DNA of 49,697 bases from Sphingomonas sp. (GCA_017849555.1 JAFIGU010000121.1:1-49697), one strand, 5' to 3'. Counted from the first letter of the stretch, positions 1 through 8,953 are shown. The notes: generated from the sequence alone by a model not told the origin. Translations and numbers: made by a program.

Positions 1-2
1 AC

Positions 3-668
3 GATGCCGAAATCAAATATTCGACGGTGCAGAATTGGTATCCCGGCGACGAAAATGGCGTCGGCGGCATCTATAATTTCGTCACCAAGCGCGCGCTTTG
101 CCAGGGCCGGAACAGCAAGGTGAGCTGGACCCAGGTGGAAACCGGCTCGGCGATCACCTGGAAATATCCGTCCTGCGTGCTGGCGGGCGAGAATAGCGTC
201 GGCGAATTCTATTCGGTCGCGGTGACCAACCACCGCCAGCAGGCCGATACCGGCACCAAGATGATCCACCTCGGCAAGAACAGCCGCTCGACGATCGTGT
301 CGAAGGGGATCAGCGCGGGGCGGTCGGACAATACCTATCGCGGGCTGGTGCGCGTCGCGCCGACCGCGGAGGGGGTGCGCAACTTCACGCAATGCGACAG
401 CCTGCTGCTCGGCGATCAATGCGGCGCGCATACCGTGCCGTATATCGAGGTGAAGAACCCCTCGGCGCAGATCGAGCATGAGGCGACGACGAGCAAGATC
501 AGCGAGGATCAATTGTTCTACGCCATGTCGCGCGGGCTCGATCAGGAAGCGGCGGTGGCGCTGATCGTCAACGGCTTCGCGCGCGAGGTGCTCCAGCAAC
601 TGCCGATGGAATTCGCGGTCGAGGCGCAGAAACTGCTCGGCATCTCGCTCGAAGGGAGCGTCGGTTGA
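3..668 (+). CDS. sufB: Fe-S cluster assembly protein SufB, C-terminal part (5' end outside window)
   Basis: The open frame runs in from the left edge, so this is only the last ~222 residues of a protein that is usually about 480-490 residues. The sequence has the SufB core: a QNWYPGDENG stretch, GGIYNFVTKRALC, TGSAITWKYPSC, a repeated beta-helix pattern, and the C-terminal DQLFYAMSRGLDQEAAVALIV helix region, of which the MSRGL part is highly conserved. SufB is the scaffold partner of SufC and SufD and acts in the cytoplasm to build Fe-S clusters from persulfide delivered by SufS. Its TGA stop overlaps the TTG start of the next small gene (TTGA at 665-668), so the two are probably translationally coupled. 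It is the first visible gene of a long SUF operon. An iscR-type regulator is often found upstream in related bacteria but would lie outside the window. Confidence 0.96.
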   Translation, partial: DAEIKYSTVQNWYPGDENGVGGIYNFVTKRALCQGRNSKVSWTQVETGSAITWKYPSCVLAGENSVGEFYSVAVTNHRQQADTGTKMIHLGKNSRSTIVSKGISAGRSDNTYRGLVRVAPTAEGVRNFTQCDSLLLGDQCGAHTVPYIEVKNPSAQIEHEATTSKISEDQLFYAMSRGLDQEAAVALIVNGFAREVLQQLPMEFAVEAQKLLGISLEGSVG

Positions 669-949
669 TCCTGCTCCCCGCCCTGCTGCTGCTCGCCCCG
701 GCTGCGAGTGCGCCCGCGCCGGACGTGGTCGTGACCTCGCTGCGCAAATTGCGCATCGCGACGCAGGTCGACGGCGGCAAGGTGACCGGCTGCCACGCGC
801 GCGTATCGAGTGGGGACGAAGGGATCGACCGCGCGGCGTGCGCGGCGACCGTAACCTGCTTCAACGGCGGCGTGACGCAGCCCGAGCCGCTGGCGGATTG
901 CGTCGAGGCGAAGGTCGCCGCGCTGGTCCGCGAAAGGGGCGGGCAATGA
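665..949 (+). CDS. Small exported four-cysteine protein between sufB and sufC (paralogue of 1748-2056)
   Basis: A 94-residue protein starting with TTG that overlaps the sufB stop. Residues 1-18 are a hydrophobic, alanine-ending leader (MILLPALLLLAPAASAPAP) without the usual basic n-region, so export is likely but not certain. The mature part begins with DVVVTS and has four cysteines at 43, 59, 65 and 79, spacing C-x15-C-x5-C-x13-C. The gene at 1748 encodes a protein with the same leader type, the same DxVV start and exactly the same cysteine spacing, so the two are paralogues. The function is unknown and I recognise no family. Paired cysteines in an exported protein suggest disulfides, or less likely metal binding. 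The TTGA and ATGA overlaps at its two ends argue that it is a true operon member and not a chance frame. Confidence 0.7.
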   Translation: MILLPALLLLAPAASAPAPDVVVTSLRKLRIATQVDGGKVTGCHARVSSGDEGIDRAACAATVTCFNGGVTQPEPLADCVEAKVAALVRERGGQ

Positions 950-1007
950 TCGCAAGCCCGATCGATACGCCCGCTCTCCGTGAAATCATTTCCGAACCGA
1001 GAAACAG

Positions 1008-1014
<7 letters not shown>
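946..1014 (+). CDS. Possible 22-codon coupling ORF between the small gene and sufC
   Basis: An ATG at 946 overlaps the TGA of the preceding gene (ATGA) and opens a 22-codon frame (MIASPIDTPALREIISEPRN then RC). It ends in TGA at 1012-1014, just inside sufC, whose ATG is at 1008. It fills the only sizeable gap in the SUF operon and is coupled at both ends. The sufC start itself has only a weak ribosome binding site (GAGAAA). This may be a translational relay or a chance frame in a 58-base spacer. There is no homology evidence. Confidence 0.2.
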
Positions 1015-1747
<733 letters not shown>

Positions 1748-1751
<4 letters not shown>

Positions 1752-2056
1752 TCCTTGCGCTGGCAGCGGCGGTCGCGCTTCAGGCGGCGGCCACGCCGAC
1801 CGACGATATCGTCGTCATCGGGCAGCGGCTGGCCAGGCTCTCCGCATCGGTGACGCGCGATGCCGCGGGGCGCTATCATTGCGCGCTCGACGGCAGCAGC
1901 GGCAACGGCAAGCTCGACGCTGCGCTGTGCCGCGTTGCGACCGATTGCGTGCGCAAGGGCGCGACCGAGCAGGGCGCGGTGTCGGCGTGCGTCGATCGGC
2001 GCAAGCCCAGATTGCTCGCCGATCTGCGCGCCGAGCTGGCGAAGGTGCGGCAATGA
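1748..2056 (+). CDS. Small exported four-cysteine protein between sufC and sufD (paralogue of 665-949)
   Basis: A 102-residue protein with a GTG start overlapping the sufC stop; its own TGA overlaps the sufD ATG (ATGA at 2053-2056). The leader (MILALAAAVALQAAA) is hydrophobic and uncharged and is followed by TPTDDIVVIGQR. Cysteines at 45, 61, 67 and 81 repeat the C-x15-C-x5-C-x13-C spacing of the protein at 665. Shared residues include the DxVV start, the LDAALC/IDRAAC block and the final C-V. Function is unknown. It has no SUF-family domain, so its place in the operon is the only functional clue. The acidic-to-basic C-terminal helix (LLADLRAELAKVRQ) is unlike that of its paralogue. Confidence 0.72.
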
Positions 2057-3126
2057 CGGCGGTGCTCGATCTTCCCTCGACCCGCGAGGAGGCGTGGCGG
2101 TGGGCCGATCTCGGCGGGCTCGCCGCGGCGGCGGCGCTGGCGCCGATCGCGCGGCCCGAGGCGGATTTCCTCGACCTGCCCGGCGCGCGGCTGGTGTTCG
2201 TCGACGGGGTGCTCGATGCCGAGCGCAGCATGCTGCGCCGCGTGACGCTGCAGGCGCTGGAGGCGGGCGATCACCCGCTCGGGCGCCGCGCCGCGGGGCA
2301 GGGCTGGTCGCTGCGGCTCGATGCCGAGGCGGCGGCCGATCCGGTGCAGATCATCCATATCGCCACGTCCGGCGAGAGCCATTTGCCGTCCGAGATCGTG
2401 CTGGGCGACGATGCGGTGGCGGAGGTGGTCGAAACCTTCGTCGGCGCGGGCTGGGCCAATCGCTTCACCCGCGTCTCGCTCGGCACCGGCGCGCGGCTGA
2501 TGCGCTCGGTGCGATTGCTCCAGCCGGCGGGGTTCGTCTCGCTGCGCGAGGAAGCGACGATCGGCGCGGCGGCGAGCCTCGTCACGATCTTCCTCGGCGC
2601 GGGCGGGCAGGGCAGCCGGATCGACGCGACGCTGACGCTCGCGGGCGACGGCGCGTTCGTCGATTACGGCGGTGCGCTGCTGACTCGCGACGAGCAGCGC
2701 CAGGAATGCGCGGTCGCCGTCCACCACGCCGAGCCCAACGGCACCAGCCGTCAGGTGTGGCGCGCAGTCGCCGCCGATCGCTCGCAGGCCAGTCTCGCGG
2801 CGCGCGCCGAGGTGGCGCGCCACGCGCAGAAGACCGACGGCGAGCAGAGTCTGCGCGGGCTGCTGCTCGATCGCACCGCGACGGTCAATCTCAAGCCCGA
2901 GCTGGAGATTTTCGCCGACGACGTAAAATGCGCGCACGGCGCGACCGTCGGCGAGCTCGATGCGCGCGCGCTTTTCTATCTCGAAAGCCGCGGCATCCCG
3001 CCGGCGCGCGCCGAGGCGCTGCTGACCCACGCCTTCGTCGCCGACGCGATCGGGCGGATCGGGCATGAGACGGTGCGCGACGCGTTCGAGGCGGATGCCG
3101 ATGCGTGGCTGGAGGCGGCGCTGTGA
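2053..3126 (+). CDS. sufD: Fe-S cluster assembly protein SufD
   Basis: A 357-residue SufD. The N-terminus TAVLDLPSTREEAWRWADL has the typical R-EEAWRW motif. The middle is a beta-helix with HIATSGESHLPSEIVLG and GAAASLVTIFLG. The C-terminus LEIFADDVKCAHGATVGELD followed by ALFYLESRGIPPARAEALL is diagnostic for the SufB/SufD family. SufD forms the SufBC2D scaffold with SufB and SufC and is needed for iron entry. The ATG at 2053 is chosen because it overlaps the previous stop and yields the known N-terminus. A longer frame runs upstream to 1732 but would overlap the preceding gene entirely. The stop overlaps the GTG of sufS. Confidence 0.95.
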   Translation: MTAVLDLPSTREEAWRWADLGGLAAAAALAPIARPEADFLDLPGARLVFVDGVLDAERSMLRRVTLQALEAGDHPLGRRAAGQGWSLRLDAEAAADPVQIIHIATSGESHLPSEIVLGDDAVAEVVETFVGAGWANRFTRVSLGTGARLMRSVRLLQPAGFVSLREEATIGAAASLVTIFLGAGGQGSRIDATLTLAGDGAFVDYGGALLTRDEQRQECAVAVHHAEPNGTSRQVWRAVAADRSQASLAARAEVARHAQKTDGEQSLRGLLLDRTATVNLKPELEIFADDVKCAHGATVGELDARALFYLESRGIPPARAEALLTHAFVADAIGRIGHETVRDAFEADADAWLEAAL

Positions 3127-4334
3127 CCGTCACCGCCGCCGAACAGGCGCTCGACATGCTCGCCGATTTCCCCGCGATCCCCGCGGGTTGGGCGTATCTC
3201 GACACCGCCGCGACCGCGCAGAAGCCGCGCGCGGTGATCGATGCGATCGCGCGGGCCTATGGCACCGATTACGCCACGGTGCATCGCGGGGTCTATGAGC
3301 GTTCGGCCAATATGACGCTCGCTTATGAGGCGGCGCGGCGGCGGGTGGCAGGGTTCATCGGCGCGCAGGAGAATGACTGCGTCTTCGTCCGCGGCGCGAC
3401 CGAGGCGATCAACCTCGTCGCGCATAGCTGGGCGGGGACTCAGCTCAAGGCCGGCGACCGCATCCTGCTGAGCCAGCTCGAACATCATTCCAATATCGTC
3501 CCCTGGCAACTCGTCGCCGAGCGCGTCGGCGCGCATATCGACGTGGTGCCGCTGACCCCCGACCAGCGGATCGATCTCGATGCGATGGCGGCGATGCTGC
3601 GCCCCGAGCACAAGCTCGTCGCGCTGGCGCATGTCTCGAACGTGCTCGGTTCGGTGCTCGATGTGCGCCGCGCGGCGGATCTCGCGCATTCGGTCGGCGC
3701 CAAGCTGCTCGTCGACGGGTGCCAGGCGGTGCCGCGCATGGCGGTCGACGTCGCCGCGCTCGATTGCGATTTCTACGTCTTTTCGGGGCACAAGCTCTAC
3801 GGCCCGACCGGGATCGGGGTGTTGTGGGGGCGCGCCGGACTGCTCGAGGCGATGCCGCCCTATCAGGGCGGCGGATCGATGATCGATCGCGTCACCTTCG
3901 CCAAAACGACCTACGCCCCGCCGCCGACGCGGTTCGAGGCGGGGACGCCGCATATCGTCGGCGTCGTCGGGCTCCACGCGGCGATCGATTATGTCGAAAA
4001 CATCGGCCTCGATCGCATCCACGCGCATGAAACCGCGTTGGTCGCCGATGCGCGCGAGCGGCTCGGGCGGATCAATTCGGTGCGGCTGTTCGGCCCGGCG
4101 GACGCGGCGGGAATCGTCTCTTTCGCGGTCGACGGGGTGCATCCGCACGATGTCGGCACCATATTGGACGAGGCCGGGGTGGCGATCCGCGCCGGTCATC
4201 ATTGTGCGCAGCCGCTGATGGAGGCGCTGGGCGTCGAGGCGACCGCAAGGGCGAGTTTCGGCGTGTACAACCGGGCGGCGGATATCGACGCTTTGGTCAA
4301 GGGTATCGAGCGAGTGACGAGGATTTTCGGATGA
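3123..4334 (+). CDS. sufS: Cysteine desulfurase SufS
   Basis: A 403-residue class V aminotransferase-fold PLP enzyme that takes sulfur from cysteine, giving alanine and an enzyme persulfide that feeds the SufBCD scaffold. YLDTAATAQKP at the N-terminus, ATEAINLVAHSW, the HHSNIVPWQ histidines, and PLP lysine 224 in FSGHKLYGPTG are all present. The active-site cysteine is residue 361 in RAGHHCAQPLM, the short-loop form typical of SufS. The GTG at 3123 overlaps the sufD stop and gives a normal family length. An earlier in-frame start at 3105 lies inside sufD and is not preferred. A SufE partner is not visible in the window. Confidence 0.96.
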   Translation: MTVTAAEQALDMLADFPAIPAGWAYLDTAATAQKPRAVIDAIARAYGTDYATVHRGVYERSANMTLAYEAARRRVAGFIGAQENDCVFVRGATEAINLVAHSWAGTQLKAGDRILLSQLEHHSNIVPWQLVAERVGAHIDVVPLTPDQRIDLDAMAAMLRPEHKLVALAHVSNVLGSVLDVRRAADLAHSVGAKLLVDGCQAVPRMAVDVAALDCDFYVFSGHKLYGPTGIGVLWGRAGLLEAMPPYQGGGSMIDRVTFAKTTYAPPPTRFEAGTPHIVGVVGLHAAIDYVENIGLDRIHAHETALVADARERLGRINSVRLFGPADAAGIVSFAVDGVHPHDVGTILDEAGVAIRAGHHCAQPLMEALGVEATARASFGVYNRAADIDALVKGIERVTRIFG

Positions 4335-4801
4335 ACGACCCGATCCGCATCGAGGAAGTGGACGCGGTGCCCGCGCCGCCGCGCGCGCGGGTGGAGGATG
4401 CGCCGGATACGCCGGCCGAGACCTTCGCGCGCAAACGCGATTATCTCGCGGGCTTCCTCGCGCAGCAGCCGACCGGCATCGCCGCGGGCGAGCCCGGCGG
4501 CGCGCTCTACGAGGCGGTGATCGAGGCGCTCAAGGAAATCTACGACCCGGAAATCCCGGTCAACATCTACGATCTCGGGCTGATCTACGGCGTCGAGGTG
4601 AGCGATGCCGGGCATTGCGCGGTGACGATGACGCTCACCACGCCGCATTGCCCGGTCGCCGAATCGATGCCGGGCGAGGTCGAGCTGCGCGTCGGCGCGG
4701 TGCCGGGGATCGCGATCGTCGATGTGAACCTCGTGTGGGATCCGCCGTGGGACCCGGCCAAGATGTCGGACGAGGCGCGGCTCGAACTGGGGATGCTGTG
4801 A
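4331..4801 (+). CDS. sufT: SUF-associated MIP18/DUF59 protein SufT
   Basis: A 156-residue protein with a DUF59 (MIP18-like) domain over its C-terminal ~105 residues: YDPEIPVNIYDLGLIYGVEV, then TLTTPHCPVAESMPGEVE with the conserved cysteine, then DPPWDPAKMSDEARLELGM. Proteins of this kind in SUF operons help Fe-S maturation under high demand. The ~45 N-terminal residues are acidic, proline-rich and probably flexible. The ATG overlaps the sufS stop (ATGA), and sufA begins one base after its own stop. An alternative upstream start at 4202 would lie within sufS. Confidence 0.9.
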   Translation: MNDPIRIEEVDAVPAPPRARVEDAPDTPAETFARKRDYLAGFLAQQPTGIAAGEPGGALYEAVIEALKEIYDPEIPVNIYDLGLIYGVEVSDAGHCAVTMTLTTPHCPVAESMPGEVELRVGAVPGIAIVDVNLVWDPPWDPAKMSDEARLELGML

Positions 4802-4802
4802 G

Positions 4803-5159
4803 ATGACCGAGGTCAAGACCCGCGCGCGCCCCGCCGCGCTGATCCTCACGCCGACCGCCGAGGCGCGCATCGCCGCGCTGGTGGCCAAGGCGCCCGAGGG
4901 CGCGATCGGGGTCAAGCTCTCCACCCCGCGACGCGGCTGCTCCGGGCTCGCTTATTCGGTCGATTACGTCACCGAGGCCAAGCCGTTCGACGAGAAGATC
5001 GAGACCCCGGGCGGGACGCTCTATGTCGACGGCGGGTCGATCCTTTATCTGATCGGCTCGACGATGGACTGGGTGGAGGACGATTTCACCGCCGGCTTCG
5101 TGTTCAACAACCCCAATGCCAAGGGCGCGTGCGGCTGCGGGGAAAGCTTCACCGTCTGA
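4803..5159 (+). CDS. sufA: Iron-sulfur carrier SufA (HesB/IscA family)
   Basis: A 118-residue A-type carrier that receives Fe-S clusters from SufBCD and passes them to apo-proteins. The three ligating cysteines of the family are present: C46 in RRGCSGLAY, and C110 and C112 in KGACGCGESF near the C-terminus. It is the last gene of the SUF operon. A palindromic repeat element at 5200-5304 follows and may act as the transcript end. Confidence 0.95.
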   Translation: MTEVKTRARPAALILTPTAEARIAALVAKAPEGAIGVKLSTPRRGCSGLAYSVDYVTEAKPFDEKIETPGGTLYVDGGSILYLIGSTMDWVEDDFTAGFVFNNPNAKGACGCGESFTV

Positions 5160-5199
5160 TCGATAGGCGCGTCAATTTACCCTTCACTCGCGCGACATT

Positions 5200-5304
5200 A
5201 TCCGTCACCCCAGCGAAAATATCCGTCACCCCAGCGAAAGCTGGGGTCTCCTGCGTCAGGCGCCGTGCTTGAGGCGCGAGATCCCAGCTTTCGCTGGGAT
5301 GACG
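5200..5304. repeat. Class C palindromic repeat pair (CCCAGCGAAAGCTGGG type)
   Basis: The left unit CCCAGCGAAAGCTGGGGTCT is preceded by a direct duplication of ATCCGTCACCCCAGCGAAA (5200-5218 and 5220-5238). The right unit, AGATCCCAGCTTTCGCTGGG then ATGACG, is its inverse. The pair could fold into one large hairpin between sufA and pgm. A related single hairpin lies at 49500-49525. REP/BIME-like elements of this kind are common in alphaproteobacterial intergenic DNA. Confidence 0.85.
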
Positions 5305-5326
5305 ATGCTGGGAGTGTAACCGTCGC

Positions 5327-6946
5327 ATGATCGAAACCGTCGCCACCACCCCCTATTCCGATCAGAAACCGGGCACCTCCGGGCTGCGCAAGAAAGTGCG
5401 GCTGTTCCAGCAGCCGCATTATGCGGAGAATTTCATCCAGTCGGTGTTCGACGTGGTCGAGGGCAAGGCCGGCGCGACGCTGGTGATCGGTGGCGACGGG
5501 CGTTTCCTCAATCGCGAAGTGATCGGCAAGGCGATCCGCATGGCCGCGGCCAACGGCTTCGCGCGCGTCGTGGTAGGGCAAGGGGGCATCCTCTCGACCC
5601 CGGCGGCGTCGAACCTGATCCGCCGGCTCGGCGCGATCGGCGGACTGATCCTGTCGGCGAGCCACAATCCGGGCGGCCCCGACGAGGATTTCGGGATCAA
5701 ATATAATATCGCCAACGGCGGCCCCGCGCCCGAGGCGATCACCGACGCGATCTTCCGCCGCACCACGACGCTCGACAATTATCGCATCGCCGCCGCGCCC
5801 GATGTCGATATCGACACGCTCGGCACCAGTGAGGTCGCGGGGATGACGGTCGAGGTGATCGATCCGGTCGCCGACTATGCCGATCTGATGGAGCGGCTGT
5901 TCGATTTCCCCGCGATCCGCGCCGCCGGCCTCTCGATGGCGTTCGACGCGATGAGCGCGGTGACCGGCCCCTATGCGGTCGAGATATTCGAACGCCGGCT
6001 CGGCTTCGCGCCGGGCACGGTGCGCAACGCGGTGCCGCTGGAGGATTTCGGCGGGCATCACCCCGATCCCAATCTCGTCCATGCCCGCGCGCTCTATGAC
6101 GCGATGATGGCCCCCTACGCCCCCGATTTCGGTGCCGCCTCGGACGGCGACGGCGATCGCAATCTGATCATCGGGCGCGGGATCTTCATCACCCCGTCGG
6201 ACAGTCTGGCGATGCTCGCCGCCAATGCGCAGCTCGCGCCGGGCTATGCCGTCGGATTGAGGGGCATCGCGCGCTCGATGCCGACCAGCGCCGCGGCGGA
6301 TCGCGTCGCCGCCGCGCTCGGCATCCCCGCGTTCGAGACCCCGACCGGGTGGAAATTCTTCGGCAATTTGCTCGACGCCGGGATGGCGACGATCTGCGGC
6401 GAGGAAAGCGCCGGCACCGGATCGGATCACGTCCGCGAGAAGGACGGGCTATGGGCGGTGCTGCTGTGGCTCAACATCCTCGCCGCGACCGGCCGCTCGG
6501 TGGCGGAGATCGCGCGCGAGCATTGGGCGCGCTTCGGCCGCAATTATTATGCGCGGCACGATTATGAGGGCGTCGACAGCGCCGCCGCCGATGCGCTGAT
6601 GCGCGATCTGCGCGCCGCGCTCGATACGCTGCCGGGCCGCGGCTTCGGCGCGCTGACCGTCGTCGAGGCCGACGATTTCGCCTATCGCGATCCGACCGAC
6701 GCCTCGGTCAGCGCGCATCAGGGCGTGCGGGTGCTGTTCGAGGGTGGCAGCCGCGTCGTCTTCCGCCTGTCGGGCACCGGCACCAGCGGGGCGACGCTGC
6801 GCGTCTATCTCGAACGCTACGAGCCCCCGGTGGGCGATCTGGCGGCGGAGACCGGGGCGATGCTCGCCGATCTGGTCGCCGCGGCGGACGCGATCGCGGG
6901 GATCACGCGGCACACCGGGCGGACGGCACCGGACGTTATCACCTGA
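5327..6946 (+). CDS. pgm: Phosphoglucomutase (alpha-D-glucose phosphate-specific)
   Basis: A 539-residue phosphohexomutase converting glucose 1-phosphate and glucose 6-phosphate, linking glycolysis with UDP-glucose and polysaccharide synthesis. The N-terminal KPGTSGLRKKV substrate-binding stretch, the catalytic phosphoserine S112 in LSASHNPGG, the Mg-binding DGDGD at 273-277, the sugar-binding GEESAG and the C-terminal phosphate-binding RLSGTGTSGATLRVY are all present. Length fits the long alpha-PGM family and is longer than ManB-type enzymes. It stands alone between a class C repeat and a class A hairpin. Confidence 0.95.
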   Translation: MIETVATTPYSDQKPGTSGLRKKVRLFQQPHYAENFIQSVFDVVEGKAGATLVIGGDGRFLNREVIGKAIRMAAANGFARVVVGQGGILSTPAASNLIRRLGAIGGLILSASHNPGGPDEDFGIKYNIANGGPAPEAITDAIFRRTTTLDNYRIAAAPDVDIDTLGTSEVAGMTVEVIDPVADYADLMERLFDFPAIRAAGLSMAFDAMSAVTGPYAVEIFERRLGFAPGTVRNAVPLEDFGGHHPDPNLVHARALYDAMMAPYAPDFGAASDGDGDRNLIIGRGIFITPSDSLAMLAANAQLAPGYAVGLRGIARSMPTSAAADRVAAALGIPAFETPTGWKFFGNLLDAGMATICGEESAGTGSDHVREKDGLWAVLLWLNILAATGRSVAEIAREHWARFGRNYYARHDYEGVDSAAADALMRDLRAALDTLPGRGFGALTVVEADDFAYRDPTDASVSAHQGVRVLFEGGSRVVFRLSGTGTSGATLRVYLERYEPPVGDLAAETGAMLADLVAAADAIAGITRHTGRTAPDVIT

Positions 6947-6954
6947 CCTTCCTT

Positions 6955-6981
6955 CTCCCCTCCCTTCACCAGGGAGGGGAG
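6955..6981. repeat. Class A hairpin between convergent pgm and tetR
   Basis: A perfect hairpin, CTCCCCTCCCT - TCACC - AGGGAGGGGAG, lies in the 39-base gap between the stops of two convergent genes. It matches the hairpin core of the class A repeats at 17481, 23881, 43208 and 49560 but lacks their G-rich tail. It may end transcription from both sides, though no clear T-run follows. Confidence 0.75.
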
Positions 6982-6985
6982 CAGT

Positions 6986-7624
6986 TCAGCGTTGCAATTC
7001 GGCTGCGCCCTCCGATGCAGTCGATATCCCCCCCAGCATCACCGTTTCGATCACCTCGCACACCCCGTCGATCGTCATCCGCGCCGGGCGGAACCATTCG
7101 GTCACCCCGTTCATCGAATCGAGCAGGAACGAGACGAACATCGTCCCGTCGATCGACGCGGCGAATTCGCCCGCCGCCACCCCGCGATCGAACGCGGCGA
7201 ACCAGATCTTGGCATAGGCCAGCCGGCTGTTGCGCGGGCTGCGCTTCATCACCGGGGGCAGATATTCGTAGATCCGCAAATAAGTATTCGCATCGCCCTC
7301 GGGATCGAGGAAGCAGGCGACGTGCGCGCGGATCATCGCGCGCAATTGCTCGGTCACCGATGCCGTCTCGCCGAGCGCGTCGACCGCCGCGGTCACCGCT
7401 TTGGTCAGCCGTTCGATCCCGGCCTTGAGCACCTCGTCGAGCAATTCCTCCTTGGAGGAGAAATGATAATAGACGCTGCCCGCCTGCAATCCGCTCAGCG
7501 CGGCGACGTCGCGCAGCGAGCAATCGGCATAGCCCTTTTCAGCGAAGCGCCCCGCCGCCGCCGCGAGGATCGTCGCGCGGGTGACATCGCGTTTCTTCAG
7601 CCGCTTCGGCGCGGTGTCGGACAC
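6986..7624 (-). CDS. TetR-family regulator, divergent from an acyl-CoA dehydrogenase
   Basis: A 212-residue TetR regulator. The N-terminal helix-turn-helix is classical: TRATILAAAAGRFAEKGYAD, then SLRDVAALSGLQAGSVYYHF, then SSKEELLDEVL. The rest is a helical ligand-binding domain with no recognised ligand signature. The GTG at 7624 is preferred because GGGAGGAAAA sits just upstream; a longer version from ATG 7672 is possible. It is divergent from the acyl-CoA dehydrogenase at 7736, and a palindrome at 7678-7693 between them is a candidate operator, so it probably senses an acyl-CoA or a related metabolite (inference). Confidence 0.9.
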   Translation of the reverse strand: MSDTAPKRLKKRDVTRATILAAAAGRFAEKGYADCSLRDVAALSGLQAGSVYYHFSSKEELLDEVLKAGIERLTKAVTAAVDALGETASVTEQLRAMIRAHVACFLDPEGDANTYLRIYEYLPPVMKRSPRNSRLAYAKIWFAAFDRGVAAGEFAASIDGTMFVSFLLDSMNGVTEWFRPARMTIDGVCEVIETVMLGGISTASEGAAELQR

Positions 7625-7677
7625 TTTTCCTCCCTTCGGGTCCCGGCCGGTGCCGTTGACGTCGCACGACATAAAAG

Positions 7678-7693
7678 TCCAACGGTCGTTAGA
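7678..7693. promoter_or_regulatory. Candidate TetR operator in a divergent promoter region
   Basis: The 16-base imperfect palindrome TCCAACGGTCGTTAGA (arms TCnAACG and CGTTnGA) lies between the divergent tetR and acyl-CoA dehydrogenase genes. The position and symmetry are right for a TetR dimer. The assignment is by inference only. Confidence 0.5.
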
Positions 7694-7735
7694 AAATTCG
7701 CCGAAGCGAGTCGAGCGGCAGAGGAGCGGGCAGAG

Positions 7736-8902
7736 ATGGATTATTCGCTGAGCGCCGACCAGCAGGCGATCATCGCCGCGGCGGAGAAGATCTGCGAAAA
7801 GTTCGGTCTCGATTACTGGCTCGACCGCGATCTGCACGGCGGTTTCCCCGAGGATTATTTCCAGGAGGTGGCGCGCGGCGGCTGGCTCGGCATCGCGATG
7901 CCGGAGGAATATGGCGGCGCGGGGCTCGGCATCACCGAGGCGGCCTTGTTCCTGCGCACCATCGCCGCCGGGGGCGGGGCGCTGGCGGCGGCTTCCGCGA
8001 TCCATATGAACATCTTCGGGCTGCACCCGGTGGTGCTGTTCGGCACCGAGGAGCAGAAACGGCGGATGCTGCCGCCCTTCACCCGTGGCGAGACCAAGGC
8101 GTGTTTCGCGGTCACCGAGCCCGATACCGGGCTCAACACCACTCAGCTCAAGGTGAAGGCCGAGCGCAGGGGCGATATCTATTACATCTCGGGGAAGAAG
8201 GTGTTCATCTCCACTGCGCAGGTGGCGGATCATATGCTGATCCTCGCGCGCACCACCCCGATCGACCAGGTGACGAAGCGCAGCGACGGGCTGAGCCTGT
8301 TCTACACCCGGCTCGATCGCGATTTCGTCGACGTGCGCGAGATCGAAAAGATGGGGCGCAAGGCGGTCGACACCAACGAATTGTTCATCGACAACCTCCC
8401 CGTGCCCGCCGCCGACCGCATCGGGGAGGAAGGCAAGGGGCTCGATTACATCTTCCACGGGATGAACGCCGAACGCTGCCTGATCGCGGCGGAAGCCGTC
8501 GGGATCGGGCAGGGCGCGCTGCGGCTCGCGACGCAATATGCCAAGGATCGCGTCGTCTTCGATCGCCCGATCGGGATGAACCAGGGCGTCCAGCACCCGC
8601 TGGCGCAAAGCTGGGCCGAGCTCGAGGCGGCGAACCATATGGTGATGGCCGCCGCCAGCCTGCTCGACAAAGGGCTGCCGTGCGGGCCGGAGGCGAACGC
8701 CGCCAAATTGCTCGCCTCACAGGCAGGGATGAAGGCGTGCCAGACCGCGATCCTCACCCACGGCGGCTATGGCTATGCCAAGGAATATCACGTCGAGCGC
8801 TTTCTGCGCGAAATCTGGGTGCCCTATATCGCGCCGGTCAGCCCGCAACTGATCCTCAGCAATATCGCCGAGCGCAAGCTGGGGCTGCCCAAATCTTATT
8901 GA
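7736..8902 (+). CDS. Acyl-CoA dehydrogenase
   Basis: A 388-residue flavoenzyme of the acyl-CoA dehydrogenase family, of normal length. The N-terminal helical domain (LSADQQAIIAAAEKICEKFG), the FAD-binding FAVTEPDTGLNTTQL and ISGKKVFISTAQVADH of the beta domain, and the C-terminal helices (QGALRLATQYAKDRVVFDR) are present. The catalytic glutamate is probably in GGYGYAKEYHVER. It catalyses alpha-beta desaturation of an acyl-CoA; chain specificity cannot be read. The ATG at 7736 gives the standard MDYSLSADQQ start. A single structural gene sits opposite its likely TetR regulator. Confidence 0.93.
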   Translation: MDYSLSADQQAIIAAAEKICEKFGLDYWLDRDLHGGFPEDYFQEVARGGWLGIAMPEEYGGAGLGITEAALFLRTIAAGGGALAAASAIHMNIFGLHPVVLFGTEEQKRRMLPPFTRGETKACFAVTEPDTGLNTTQLKVKAERRGDIYYISGKKVFISTAQVADHMLILARTTPIDQVTKRSDGLSLFYTRLDRDFVDVREIEKMGRKAVDTNELFIDNLPVPAADRIGEEGKGLDYIFHGMNAERCLIAAEAVGIGQGALRLATQYAKDRVVFDRPIGMNQGVQHPLAQSWAELEAANHMVMAAASLLDKGLPCGPEANAAKLLASQAGMKACQTAILTHGGYGYAKEYHVERFLREIWVPYIAPVSPQLILSNIAERKLGLPKSY

Positions 8903-8913
8903 GTAACCCTTCC

Positions 8914-8942
8914 CGTCGTTCCCGCAAAGGCGGGAATGACGG
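8914..8942. repeat. Class D hairpin between convergent genes
   Basis: GTCGTTCCCGC - AAAG - GCGGGAATGAC forms a stem of about 11 pairs between the acyl-CoA dehydrogenase stop and the convergent gene at 8954. It shares the core TTCCCGC...GCGGGAA with the pair at 36100-36192. It may act as a bidirectional stop. Confidence 0.75.
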
Positions 8943-8953
8943 AAGAGGCTTCT

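Noticed and set aside
5200..5304. CRISPR-like array
   Set aside because: Only two to three repeat units with unequal spacing and inverted orientation; this is a palindromic repeat pair.
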